Translations under genes and position numbers: made by a program
Notes under the pieces: generated by a model
Seen by the model: the letters and a program-made list of their open reading frames with translations, nothing else
Told to the model about the DNA's origin: nothing
Database searches by the model: none
Shown here: piece by piece, positions 6,777-16,352 of the stretch
How positions within the stretch are numbered: the stretch's first letter is position 1
Layout of the letters: the number at the start of each line of letters is the position of its first letter
NCBI GenBank assembly: GCA_964528595.1
Contig: CAZGTM010000047.1
Coordinates: 1-25,953 of the forward strand
Direction of reading: 5' to 3'
Origin: CAYFKJ01 sp964528595
Lineage (GTDB): Bacteria; Pseudomonadota; Alphaproteobacteria; UBA2966
Length of the DNA stretch: 25,953 nt

Positions 6777-7595
6777 GTGGAAATGGCAGCCGGATTGCGC
6801 TTTGTTTTCTACTTCCTGGCGGCCTACGCAATGTTCACGGCGGCGATTTACCTGGCCCAGCGCCGGATGATGTACTTCCCCGCCACATATCTGCCGAGAC
6901 CCATTGACGCCGGACTGGCGGACGCCGCGGCGGTGACCTTTCGAACCGCGGACGGCCTCGACCTGACATCCTGGTATGCCCAGGCCCGTTCGGGCTCCGA
7001 CCTCCCCACCATCGTTTATTTTCACGGCAACGCCGGCAACATCGCCGGGAGAGCCGCGCGCGCCAGGCCTTTCATGCAGGCGGGCTACGGGATGCTGCTG
7101 GCCGAATACCGCGGCTACGGCGGTAATCCCGGCAGCCCGAGCGAACTGGGACTCTACGCCGACGGACGCGCAGCCATGGCCTACCTGGAAGGCCGGGGTG
7201 TGCCGGCAGCCGACGTCGTCCTGTTCGGCGAATCCCTCGGCAGCGGCGTGGCGGTGCAGCTGGCGGTCGAGTACCCGGTCGCCGCTTTGGTGCTGGAGGC
7301 GCCCTATACATCGACCACCGACGTCGCCGCCGGCGCCTACTGGTTCCTGCCGGTGCGCCAGCTGATGAAGGACCGCTTCGAATCGATCAACAAGATCGGC
7401 GATATCGATGCGCCGTTACTGGTCGTCCATGGCGAACACGACCGCACCATCCCGGTGGCTCTCGGCCGCCGCCTGCTGGCCGCCGCCGCCGAACCGCGCA
7501 AGGGCGTATTTATTCCCCGCGCCGGCCACAACGACCTGCCGTCCCACGGTAGCGACCGCATCGTGCTGGATTTCCTGAGGGAGATCGGAAGGTAG
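6777..7595 (+). CDS. Membrane-anchored alpha/beta hydrolase (ABHD13/ABHD17-like)
   Basis: The 272-residue product starts at GTG 6777 with GGGAG 6 nt upstream; an in-frame ATG two codons later is too far from that site. An N-terminal helix (about 6-26) would anchor it to the membrane. The alpha/beta-hydrolase fold then shows the oxyanion motif YFHGNAGN (81-88), nucleophile elbow GESLGSG (Ser153), acid HGEHD (Asp222) and GHND (His251). This set is complete and matches bacterial relatives of ABHD13/ABHD17 serine hydrolases (COG1073), which act as lipases, esterases or deacylases on unknown substrates. It lies 85 nt downstream of the small sigma-54 gene and may be read from the same promoter. Confidence 0.88.
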   Translation: MEMAAGLRFVFYFLAAYAMFTAAIYLAQRRMMYFPATYLPRPIDAGLADAAAVTFRTADGLDLTSWYAQARSGSDLPTIVYFHGNAGNIAGRAARARPFMQAGYGMLLAEYRGYGGNPGSPSELGLYADGRAAMAYLEGRGVPAADVVLFGESLGSGVAVQLAVEYPVAALVLEAPYTSTTDVAAGAYWFLPVRQLMKDRFESINKIGDIDAPLLVVHGEHDRTIPVALGRRLLAAAAEPRKGVFIPRAGHNDLPSHGSDRIVLDFLREIGR

Positions 7596-7620
7596 CGGCA
7601 AACACTGACTTTAGCGCGTT

Positions 7621-7735
7621 GGCTCCACCCCCACCCAACCCTCCCCCCTCAAGGGGGAGGGCTACTAGGTTTTGGGCGAATTCCTAATGTGAGTTCCTTC
7701 CCCCCTTGCGGGGGAAGGACAGGATGGGGGGACAG
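7621..7735 (+). repeat. GC-rich double-hairpin repeat, copy A
   Basis: This element of about 115 bp sits between convergent genes. It begins GGCTCCACCCCCACCC and contains two hairpins of the type CCTCCCCCCTCAAGGGGGAGG (7640-7660 region) and CCTTCCCCCCTTGCGGGGGAAGG (7696-7718 region), ending GGATGGGGGGACAG. The same unit recurs inverted at 12055-12196 and in shorter form at 15537-15630. It probably also terminates transcription from both sides. Confidence 0.85.
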
Positions 7736-7785
7736 CACCTAATGCCTCACTTCAAGCGAAAATTGAACAGCGAAAATAATGGAAG

Positions 7786-8877
7786 TTAATCCCACTCCCA
7801 GTGCCAGGAGACGGTGACGGCGCCGAAACGGCTGAACCTGTTCTGGCCGTCGAATTCCTTGCTGCGGAAGGCGTTGGCGTAGGTCAGGTTGAACGGCCCC
7901 ACCTCCAGCGAAAAACCGACCGCCAGATCTCCGACCCAAGGTTTCTTGTCGACGCTGTGACTGTTCCGGAAGGTATTGCCGTCGAGGAAAATGTTGCGCG
8001 CCACATAGCGGCCCTGGGCGGAAACGAAAACGTAGGCTTCGAGGTCCTCCCAGGCGGTTTTGCGGTTCTCCACATAATAGGGGGCGGCGCCCCGGATCAG
8101 GCTGGGCGGGCCGAAGTTTTCGCCGAGATTGACGCCCCAGCGGACTGTGCCGCCGATGTTCGCCTGGGTCGAGATATTGCCCAGCGAAAAGCCGTAGCTG
8201 GGGATTATGTCAGCCTCGCCGATTATGAAGGGCACCGGCTTGCCGACGCGCTGTTTATGCTCATAGAGCGCCAGGATGCCGGGTTCGTTCTCAAGCTGGT
8301 TATGCCAGCCCTCGAATTTGTCGATGATACGGATTTCGTGGACCAGGTCCTGGGCTTCCTGTCCCAATGCCGACGGCCCGACGACGCCGAGGGCCAATTC
8401 CAGCGCGTCCTGGGATTTCCAGCCGTCGCCGGGATCGCTGATTTTGTAGACGGCGGCGGCGGCATAGAGCCAACCGGCATAAGGACGGTCGTTGACGATC
8501 AGATCGGTCCGGGTCTTGTCTTCCGGTGTATAGATGTCCTGGCCGATGCTGAAACTGAAGCGTGCTGCGTCCTTGTCGCCCTTTTTTCGGATGCCTGGCA
8601 GCTTGTTCATCGCGCCGAGCAGGAATTGGTGAACCTCGGCAAGCTTTTCGGACGATCCGTTCTTCGGCGACAGCCAGGTGCCCCGAAGACCATTGGTGTA
8701 GTGCCGGTCGGAGCCGGAAAACATGTCGTTTTCCAGTTGAACGGAAAATGTGCCGCGATCGGTTTGCTTTTTCTTGTCAGCGGCCCAACCCGCCGCCGCG
8801 CCGAGCACAATGCCAAGCGCCAACGCGCCAAGGAAGGTGGCGTTGGTCATTCGACTTTGACTTATCGACGGCTTCAT
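7786..8877 (-). CDS. lpxR: LpxR-like lipid A 3'-O-deacylase (DUF2219), outer membrane
   Basis: With the start at 8877 the product is 363 residues. A signal peptide (MKPSISQSRM, then a hydrophobic core, cut after GWA or WAA) precedes a beta-barrel sequence. VQLENDMFSGSDRHYTNGLR (N50-D51) corresponds to the N-terminal Asn-Asp of the LpxR active site. The family signature NDRPYAGWLY, then LGVVGPSALGQEAQDLVHE and GWHNQLENEPG, follow. LpxR enzymes remove the 3'-acyloxyacyl group of lipid A in the outer membrane. The barrel ends in an aromatic residue two before the end (WHWEWD). The open frame reaches an ATG at 8964, but that extension is not signal-like; an ATG at 8850 is another option. None has a strong ribosome-binding site. 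Confidence 0.85.
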   Translation of the reverse strand: MKPSISQSRMTNATFLGALALGIVLGAAAGWAADKKKQTDRGTFSVQLENDMFSGSDRHYTNGLRGTWLSPKNGSSEKLAEVHQFLLGAMNKLPGIRKKGDKDAARFSFSIGQDIYTPEDKTRTDLIVNDRPYAGWLYAAAAVYKISDPGDGWKSQDALELALGVVGPSALGQEAQDLVHEIRIIDKFEGWHNQLENEPGILALYEHKQRVGKPVPFIIGEADIIPSYGFSLGNISTQANIGGTVRWGVNLGENFGPPSLIRGAAPYYVENRKTAWEDLEAYVFVSAQGRYVARNIFLDGNTFRNSHSVDKKPWVGDLAVGFSLEVGPFNLTYANAFRSKEFDGQNRFSRFGAVTVSWHWEWD

Positions 8878-9013
8878 ACGCTGTGAAATAGCACAATTAC
8901 CAAACCTGCATACCGAAAATGGCAGAGAATTTAGCGCCGCACGGTTGCGCTTACGCCATATCATGCATATTTAATCCCTTCGCTTCTCAAGCGATTCTAT
9001 TCTGGGGGATTTC

Positions 9014-9637
9014 ATGTCATTTGAGCTCTGGTTCGCCTTCGCGCTGTCGACCACCATCCTGCTGGCCATACCCGGGCCGACGGTGATGCTGGTCGTGAGT
9101 TATGCACTGGGCCGGGGACGGACCAGCGGGTGGGCCACCGTGCCCGGCGTGGCGCTGGGGGATTTTACGGCGATTACGGTTTCCTTGTTGGGGGCCGGCG
9201 CCATCCTCGCGGCCTCCGCTACGTTGTTCACGATCTTGAAATTGGCCGGGGCCGGGTATCTGATCTGGCTCGGCATCAAGCTCTGGCGTTCCCAGCCGAC
9301 GCTGGACGACTTGACGGACAACGCGACGCGGGGCGGGCGCAAACGGATGTTCCTCAGCGCCTTTATCGTCACCGCCCTCAATCCGAAGGGCATTGTCTTC
9401 TTCGTTGCCTTCATGCCGCAGTTCGTCGATCCGAGCCGCGCCCTGCTGCCCCAGTTCGTCATTCTCGAGGTGACGTTCCTGGTCCTCGGCACCATCAATG
9501 TGGCGCTGTGGGCGCTGCTCGCCGGCGAGTTGCGCACGCGGTTTTCGAAACCCTCCAACCTTCGGCTGGTGAACCGCATCGGCGGCAGCTTTCTGATCGG
9601 CGCCGGTTTGTTGGCGGCGGCTGTGCGCCGGACCTAA
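9014..9637 (+). CDS. LysE/RhtB family exporter
   Basis: The 207-residue product has six hydrophobic helices and the LysE family pattern. An N-terminal helix carries AIPGPTVMLVVSYALGRGRTSG (residues 19-40), followed by GYLIWLGIKLWRS after helix 3 and FIVTALNPKGIVFFVAFMPQFV (about 118-139), the hallmark NPK motif. These exporters move amino acids or similar small metabolites out through the inner membrane. A GGGGG run about 6 nt before the ATG acts as ribosome-binding site. The gene is divergent from the LpxR-like gene, and its stop codon overlaps that of the convergent arfB (CTAA). The substrate cannot be predicted. Confidence 0.9.
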   Translation: MSFELWFAFALSTTILLAIPGPTVMLVVSYALGRGRTSGWATVPGVALGDFTAITVSLLGAGAILAASATLFTILKLAGAGYLIWLGIKLWRSQPTLDDLTDNATRGGRKRMFLSAFIVTALNPKGIVFFVAFMPQFVDPSRALLPQFVILEVTFLVLGTINVALWALLAGELRTRFSKPSNLRLVNRIGGSFLIGAGLLAAAVRRT

Positions 9638-10065
9638 TCCTCGGCCGGTTTACCTCTCAGGCGTTTCGTGGCGCCCCTTCGTGTCTTGGCATCGGTGCGC
9701 CGCGCCTTGGCCGACCTGGAAGGGCGGGTGGGCCGCCGCCGGACCGGCCGGACCGCGGCTTTCTTCAAGAGTGTGACCAGACGGCCCAGCGCGTCCTCCC
9801 GGTTCTGCTCCTGGGTACGGAAACGGTCCGCCGTGATGACGATGACGCCCTCTTTGGTCAGCCGGCGGCCGGCCAGCTGCTTCGCCCGTTCGGCAACTGC
9901 GTGCGGCAGGGAGGGTGAGGCGGCGATATCGAAGCGGAGCTGTACCGCCGTCGCCACCTTGTTGACGTTCTGACCGCCGGGACCCGAGGCGCGGATGAAC
10001 GTGACGGCAACCTCGTCGGGTCCGAGTTCGATTTCATCCGTGATCTTTATGGCGCTGCGGGCCAT
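9634..10065 (-). CDS. arfB: Alternative ribosome-rescue factor ArfB (peptidyl-tRNA hydrolase YaeJ)
   Basis: The 143-residue protein carries the release-factor catalytic motif in RASGPGGQNVNKV (GGQ at 30-32) within a class I release-factor-like domain (about 6-100). A long basic tail (about 105-143, rich in Arg/Lys) follows and would enter the empty mRNA channel of stalled ribosomes. This architecture, without the codon-recognition domains of RF1/RF2, is that of ArfB, which hydrolyses peptidyl-tRNA on non-stop ribosomes. The length and basic tail are as expected. The gene is convergent with the LysE gene (4-nt stop overlap) and divergent from the MFS gene, with 89 bp between starts. Confidence 0.93.
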   Translation of the reverse strand: MARSAIKITDEIELGPDEVAVTFIRASGPGGQNVNKVATAVQLRFDIAASPSLPHAVAERAKQLAGRRLTKEGVIVITADRFRTQEQNREDALGRLVTLLKKAAVRPVRRRPTRPSRSAKARRTDAKTRRGATKRLRGKPAED

Positions 10066-10154
10066 GGGGACTACCTACCTAATACACGCCGGGCATAAAT
10101 GCCTCGTGGTTCGGCCAAGGTCAACGTAATGTGCGGCCAATTTCAGGAGAAGAC

Positions 10155-11396
10155 TTGAGTAACGATCAATCCAAACTGACGGAAGAAGAGCAGCGCAAGC
10201 GCCGCGAGGGCGGCAAGATGGGCTTTGCCGAATTCGTGGCGCTGACGGCGGCCATGCTGTCGCTGGTGGCGCTCTCCATCGACGCCATGCTGCCGGCGCT
10301 GCCCGACATCGGCCGTGACCTTGCGACGTCCGATCCCAACGACGTTCAGCTCGTCATCACGATGATGCTGTTCGGTTTCGGTATCGGGCAGCTGATCTAC
10401 GGGCCCATCTCGGACAGTACGGGGCGCAAGCCGCCGATCTACGTCGGCATCGCCATCTACCTGGTGGGCTGCGTCGTCTGCATCCTCTCCCAAACCCTCA
10501 CGGTGATGCTGGTGGGCCGCTTCCTGATGGGCTTCGGTGTCGCCGCTCCGCGCATCCTGACGGCGGCCATCGTGCGCGATCATTTCGAAGGCCGGGCCAT
10601 GGCGCGGGTCATGTCGTTCGTCATGGCGGTGTTCATCGTCGTGCCCGCCATCGCGCCGGCCATCGGGCAGGGCATCTTGTTCGTTGCCGACTGGCGCTGG
10701 ATCTTCGGTTCGTTCCTGATCATCGCCGTCGTCGTGCTCATGTGGCTGGGCACGCGCCTTACCGAGACGGTCACGCCGGAGCGCCGCGCGCCGTTGTCGT
10801 TCAGGCGCAACGCCCGCGCCATCGCCGAGGTCTTCCGTACACGCCAGGCATTCGGCTACACCCTGGCGACCGGTTTTATCTTCAGCCCCTTCCTCGGCTA
10901 TCTCAGCTCCGCACAGCAGATCTTTGCCGATATCTATGATCTCAAAGACGAATTCCCCATCTATTTCGCCGTCCTGGCATTGGCGTTGGGCGTGTCTTCG
11001 CTGGTCAACGCGCGGCTGGTGATGAAGCTGGGCATGCGCCGGCTGTCGGCCTGGAGTGCGGCTATCTTCACCGTTCTCTCCATCGTCTTCTGCATTTTCC
11101 TGTTCAGCGTGACCGATCAGCCGCCGTTCTGGGCTTTCATGGCCTACTTCATGGTGACGTTTTTCTGCACCGGCATCCTGTTCGGCAACACCAATGCATT
11201 GGCCATGGAGCCCTTGGGACACATTGCCGGCGTCGGCGCCGCCGTTGTGGGCGCCATTTCGGCCATGATGTCGGTCGCCGCGGGCATCGTCATCGGCCAG
11301 GCCTTCGACGGCACCATCGTGCCCCTGGTCGTGGGCTTCGCGGTCTTCGGCGTCGCCGTGCTGCTTACGATGTGGGTGACGGAGAGGGGCGGTTAG
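10155..11396 (+). CDS. MFS exporter of the Bcr/CflA family
   Basis: The start is TTG 10155, because AGGAGA (10145-10150) lies 4 nt upstream; a more upstream frame opening at 10131 has no such site. The 413-residue product has 12 predicted helices. It carries the Bcr/CflA signature SIDAMLPALPDIGRDL at the end of helix 1, the MFS motif A GPISDSTGRKPP after helix 2 and a motif-C-like GFGVAAPRILTAAIVRDHF stretch. A charged N-terminal tail of about 20 residues (EEEQRKRREGGK) precedes helix 1. Relatives export chloramphenicol, bicyclomycin or small natural products; the substrate here is unknown. It ends on a 4-nt overlap with the convergent LysE-type gene. Confidence 0.9.
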   Translation: MSNDQSKLTEEEQRKRREGGKMGFAEFVALTAAMLSLVALSIDAMLPALPDIGRDLATSDPNDVQLVITMMLFGFGIGQLIYGPISDSTGRKPPIYVGIAIYLVGCVVCILSQTLTVMLVGRFLMGFGVAAPRILTAAIVRDHFEGRAMARVMSFVMAVFIVVPAIAPAIGQGILFVADWRWIFGSFLIIAVVVLMWLGTRLTETVTPERRAPLSFRRNARAIAEVFRTRQAFGYTLATGFIFSPFLGYLSSAQQIFADIYDLKDEFPIYFAVLALALGVSSLVNARLVMKLGMRRLSAWSAAIFTVLSIVFCIFLFSVTDQPPFWAFMAYFMVTFFCTGILFGNTNALAMEPLGHIAGVGAAVVGAISAMMSVAAGIVIGQAFDGTIVPLVVGFAVFGVAVLLTMWVTERGG

Positions 11397-11992
11397 ATCA
11401 GCAGCGTCATCGCCACCGAGGCCACCAGCAGCACGGCGAAGCTGACGTTGATGATGCGGCTGGTACGCGGGTTCTGGAAGAAGTGCTGCAGGGCGGCGCC
11501 GGTCAGCAGCCAGACGACGTTGCCGGAGGCGACGATGGCGAAGGCGAGGGCGGATTTCAGAAGCCCTGAGAGGAAGGGATCGCCCGGGATCAGGTCGAAA
11601 CTGGCGAAAAGTGCCGTGAAGGCCGCGTAGGCCTTGACGTTGGTGATGTTGAGGATGACGGCGCTACCGAACCCTGGCGTGCGGGCGCCCGGTTTGATCT
11701 CGCCCACCGGCGGCGCGCTGGCGATACGCCACGCAAGATAGGCGATGTAGCAGGCGGCGAATACCGTCAGGCCCTCTGCGGCATAGGGGATCGTCGTGAT
11801 GGCTGTGATGACACCCGCCGTAACGCAACTGACGACGAAAACCAGACCGGCCAGCAGCCCGAAGTAATAGGACCAGGCGACGCGTTTGGGGTAGGCCGCG
11901 CCCGTGGCCGCCATGCTGAGGGTCGCGGGTCCGGGGCTGATCAAAAGCGCCACGCCCGCGGCGACAAACCCGGCGACATCCCCCACAATCAT
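11393..11992 (-). CDS. LysE family translocator
   Basis: The 199-residue protein has six hydrophobic helices and the LysE N-terminal motif LLISPGPATLSMAATGAAYPKR (about 16-37), plus the central ILNITNVKAYAAFTALFASF, where NVK replaces the usual NPK. It is only a distant paralogue of the exporter at 9014. A GGCAGGT stretch precedes the ATG. Its stop overlaps that of the MFS gene (TTAG). Function is presumably export of an amino acid or related metabolite across the inner membrane. Three exporters thus lie within 3 kb. Confidence 0.87.
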   Translation of the reverse strand: MIVGDVAGFVAAGVALLISPGPATLSMAATGAAYPKRVAWSYYFGLLAGLVFVVSCVTAGVITAITTIPYAAEGLTVFAACYIAYLAWRIASAPPVGEIKPGARTPGFGSAVILNITNVKAYAAFTALFASFDLIPGDPFLSGLLKSALAFAIVASGNVVWLLTGAALQHFFQNPRTSRIINVSFAVLLVASVAMTLLI

Positions 11993-12054
11993 TGTTTACC
12001 TGCCTTTTATCACGGCTTTGTTCGCTGAAATCCACTTCTCGGAAGGAACAATCG

Positions 12055-12196
12055 CTGTCCCCCCCATCCTGTCCTTCCCCCGCGTCGTGCCGGTGCACGC
12101 TTCGCATGACGGGGGAAGGAACTCACATTGAGAATTCGCCCCATCAAAACAAAAGCCCTCCCCCTTGAGGGGGGAGGGTTGGGTGGGGGTGGAGCC
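12055..12196 (-). repeat. GC-rich double-hairpin repeat, copy B (inverted, with 27-nt internal insertion)
   Basis: On the minus strand this copy follows copy A almost base for base: GGCTCCACCCCCACCC at its start, the CCTCAAGG hairpin, GGCGAATTC, ATGTGAGTTCCTTCCCCC and GGATGGGGGGACAG at its end. The second hairpin is enlarged: where copy A has three bases in the loop, copy B has 27 (12084-12110), themselves containing GTGC/GCAC complementarity. Position between the LysE-type gene and the end of the sufU-like gene makes it a likely transcription end for the minus-strand operon. Confidence 0.85.
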
Positions 12197-12231
12197 GGAA
12201 GCTCCGCAAGTTGTAATCGCTGCAATGTGCT

Positions 12232-12660
12232 CTATCCCTCGGCCTCGTCGACCGCCTTGGCCAGCGCCTCGAAGGGCAGCAACACGCACTCGTGGCGGCT
12301 CTTGTATTCGCCGACGGGGGCGAAGGCGGCAACGTCGGTCCAGGCATCGTCCGGACCGGGACCGCCATCACCCTTGAGAACGGTCTCCAGCGAAGCACGG
12401 GCGGTGCGGGCGGCGGCGGTCGAGGTGCCGATGGCCTGTTCGCCGATCAGGGAAGCGGCCGCTTCGCACAGCATACAGCCCCGCACCTTGTGGCCGACGG
12501 CGGTTATCTGGCCGGCGTTGACGCTGACGTCGAGGGTGATGCGGTCGCCGCACAGGGGGTTGTCCAACACGATGCTGGCGTCCGGGGCGTCCAGACGGCC
12601 TTCTCCGTGTTTGGCTTTGGCGAGGGTAACGATGGCGTCCTGGTATATATCGGTACTCAT
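12232..12660 (-). CDS. sufU: SufU/IscU-type sulfur acceptor (iron-sulfur scaffold-like)
   Basis: The 142-residue soluble protein shows the SufU/IscU layout: NPLCGDRI (Cys37 with Asp39), RGCMLCEAAASLIGE (Cys62 and Cys65) and HECVLLPFEAL (Cys125). Cys37, Asp39, one of Cys62/65 and Cys125 fit the zinc or sulfur-acceptor ligand set of SufU. SufU-type proteins take persulfide sulfur from SufS; some are scaffolds for Fe-S clusters. The ATG overlaps the TGA of the sufS gene by 4 nt. The extra Cys in the CMLC stretch is unusual compared with the single Cys of most SufU proteins. Because the neighbours mature molybdenum cofactor, sulfur delivery to that cofactor is an alternative role. Confidence 0.85.
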   Translation of the reverse strand: MSTDIYQDAIVTLAKAKHGEGRLDAPDASIVLDNPLCGDRITLDVSVNAGQITAVGHKVRGCMLCEAAASLIGEQAIGTSTAAARTARASLETVLKGDGGPGPDDAWTDVAAFAPVGEYKSRHECVLLPFEALAKAVDEAEG

Positions 12661-13894
12661 GTAAGCTTTCTGATCGCCGCGTCGAGGCCTTCCAAGAGGG
12701 CGTCGACGTCGGCCTGGTTGTTGTAGATCGCCAGACTGGCGCGGGTGGTGCCGGTCAGGTCGAAGAAATCCATCAGCGGCTGGGCGCAGTGGTGGCCGCC
12801 GCGCAGGGCAACGCCGTGGGAATCGAGGATCTGGCAGACGTCATGGGGGTGAACGCCTTTGATGTCGAACGAAATAACCGGCATGCGCGACTGCAGACCG
12901 GCCGGCCCTAAAATCCGAATGAGGTCGCCGCCGCCGGCGTCGTTGATCGCGGCCAGGCCGTCCAGCACCCGTTCGCCCAACTGGGCGACGTGATAGCTCG
13001 CCTCCGCCGTATCGACCTGGGAGAGCCAATTCACGGCGGCCGCCAGGCCGACGGCCTGGGCGATGGGCGGGGTGCCGGCTTCGAACTTGTGCGGTGGATC
13101 GGCGAAAACAGTCTTGTCCAGCGTCACCGTGCGGATCATTTCGCCGCCCCCCAGGAAGGGGGGCATTTCCTCCAGCAACTCCCGCTTGGCCCACAGCACG
13201 CCGATGCCGTTGGGGCCGTACATCTTGTGGCCGGAAAAGGCGTAGAAATCGACGCCCAGCGCCTGAACGTCGACGGGCCCGTGGGGCACCCGCTGGGCGC
13301 CGTCGAGTAGGACGCGGGCGCCGACAGCCTCGGCGGCCTCCACGATGGGGCGCACGTTGGTCACCGCACCGGTCACGTTCGAGACATGCGTCATGGCGAT
13401 CAGCTTGCAGCGGTCGGTAACGGCGTCCTCCAGGGTATCCATGTCGAGGCGGCCGTCATCGGTTACCGGCAGGACCTTGATGGTGATGCCCGTGCGTTCG
13501 CGCAGCAGCTGCCAGGGAATGATGTTGCTGTGGTGCTCCATCACCGAAATCAGCACCTCGTCGCCATCGGCCAGTTGATCGCCGAAACTGTTGGCCACGA
13601 GATTAATAGCGCCGGTGGTGCCGGACGTGAAGACGACTTCGGAGGGGCGGGCGGTATTGATGAACTCGCCGATGTCGTGGCGGGCGTTTTCGTAGGCCTC
13701 GGTCGCCGCTTCCGCCAGAAAGTGAATACCGCGCAGCACGTTCGCCCGATGAGCCGTTTCATGAACGTTGACGGCGTCCAGCACGGCCTGCGGCATTTGG
13801 GCCGACGCGGCGCTGTCGAGATAGTGCAGCGGTTCGCCGTGAACCGTGCGGGAAAGGATCGGGAACTCCGCCCGAATGGCATCAATATCAAAAC

Positions 13895-13898
<4 letters not shown>
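12657..13898 (-). CDS. sufS: SufS-type (group II) cysteine desulfurase
   Basis: The 413-residue PLP enzyme matches SufS in length and motifs. These are YLDSAASAQMPQAVLDA (26-42), FTSGTTGAINLVA, EHHSNIIPWQ (121-130), DGAQRVPHGPVDVQALGVDFYAFSGHKMYGPNGIGVLW with PLP lysine K225, and the active-site loop RGGHHCAQPLM with catalytic Cys371. It removes sulfur from L-cysteine to form a protein persulfide, normally passed to SufU. In this window no other suf genes (sufBCD) are present. It overlaps the molybdopterin/MobA fusion gene by 4 nt upstream and sufU by 4 nt downstream, so it may feed sulfur to the Mo cofactor of the cox-type hydroxylase as well as, or instead of, Fe-S clusters. Confidence 0.93.
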
Positions 13899-15523
<1,625 letters not shown>

Positions 15524-15536
15524 GACTTTTCTTGGT

Positions 15537-15630
15537 CACCCCCATCCAAACCTTCCCCCCTCAAGGGGGAAGGCTTGCGTACGCCAACGTGTGCTCCCTC
15601 CCCCCAACGTGGGGGAGGGGTGGGGTGGGC
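15537..15630 (+). repeat. GC-rich double-hairpin repeat, copy C, inside the Mo-hydroxylase gene cluster
   Basis: This shorter, more diverged member begins CACCCCCATCC, carries hairpin CCTTCCCCCCTCAAGGGGG (about 15551-15573) and a second CTCCCTCCCCCCAACG/GGGGGAGGGG hairpin (about 15594-15620), and ends GGGGTGGGC. It lies between the 5' end of the molybdopterin/MobA fusion gene and the 3' end of the second xdhC gene. Minus-strand read-through transcripts would therefore contain both hairpins. Confidence 0.8.
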
Positions 15631-15653
15631 GCGCGCTTTCGAAAATCACTTGC

Positions 15654-16352
15654 CTATCCAGCTTCCGTCCGCAGAGTTTCCGTTACCTGGCCCAAGATGG
15701 AAACGGCGATCTCGGCGGGTGATTTGGCGCCGATGTTGAGGCCGACCGGTCCCCGGATGCGGGCCATCGTGTCATCGTCAAAGCCCAGTTCGCGCAGGCG
15801 TTCGAGCCGGGAGGCGTGCGTCCGGTTGCTGCCCAACGAGCCGATATAGAAGGCCTCCGATTTGAGCGCCACTTCCAACGCCGGGTCGTCGAGCTTCGGA
15901 TCATGGGTCAGGGTGACCACGGCGGTGCGGGCGTCGGGGGCGATTTCGCTGAGGGCGTCGTCCGGCCATTCCGTGCTGAGTTCGATGCCGGGAAAGCGCT
16001 CTTCGCTGGCGAACGAGCGGCGCGGATCGACCACCGAGACGGCGTATCCGGCCAGCGCCGCCATGCGCGCCAACGGCTGTGCGATGTGAACGGCGCCGAC
16101 GATGACCATGCGCAGCGCCGGATTGAAGACGTTGAGGAACAGCGGGCCGGTTTCGCTTTCAATGGTGCGCGATTTGTCGGAACGCAGCGCCGCGGCCAGA
16201 GCTTCGGCGAGGTCCGGATCGGTGCCCTGGAGGGATGCCAGTTCGGATGCCTCGTAGAGCCGCTCTTCGCCGCTGGCGAGATTGGTGACGAGCACGCCCG
16301 CGCGTTTTTCCTCGCGCAGTTTCAGGACGGCGTTGATGGTTTCGGATTTCAT
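15654..16352 (-). CDS. XdhC family protein, C-terminal Rossmann half
   Basis: The start is the ATG at 16352, which shares its A with the TGA stop of the upstream xdhC gene (TGATG); an apparent extension to 16634 runs through that gene and is a shadow. The 232-residue product has an N-terminal mixed region (1-75), then MVIVGAVHIAQPLARMAALAGYAVSVVDPR (about 82-111), a Rossmann strand-turn-helix typical of the XdhC C-terminal domain. TLTHDPKLDDPALEVAL, GSLGSNRTHASRLERL and GLNIGAKSPAEIAVSI then follow, all conserved in XdhC/CoxF. XdhC proteins bind the Mo cofactor, protect it and present it for sulfuration before insertion. The turn reads GAVH instead of the usual GxGH. Confidence 0.88.
   Translation of the reverse strand: MKSETINAVLKLREEKRAGVLVTNLASGEERLYEASELASLQGTDPDLAEALAAALRSDKSRTIESETGPLFLNVFNPALRMVIVGAVHIAQPLARMAALAGYAVSVVDPRRSFASEERFPGIELSTEWPDDALSEIAPDARTAVVTLTHDPKLDDPALEVALKSEAFYIGSLGSNRTHASRLERLRELGFDDDTMARIRGPVGLNIGAKSPAEIAVSILGQVTETLRTEAG

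Noticed and set aside
7621..7735. GC-rich repeats considered as a CRISPR array.
   Set aside because: There are no regularly spaced direct repeats with unique spacers; the units are single double-hairpin elements scattered over 8 kb.
7801..8886. A 361-codon plus-strand frame opposite the LpxR-like gene.
   Set aside because: The minus-strand product has a signal peptide and the LpxR signatures; the antisense frame has no recognisable features.
10143..11222. A 359-codon minus-strand frame opposite the MFS exporter.
   Set aside because: Its product is extremely rich in His/Asp/Glu/Gln, as expected from the antisense of a membrane-protein gene.
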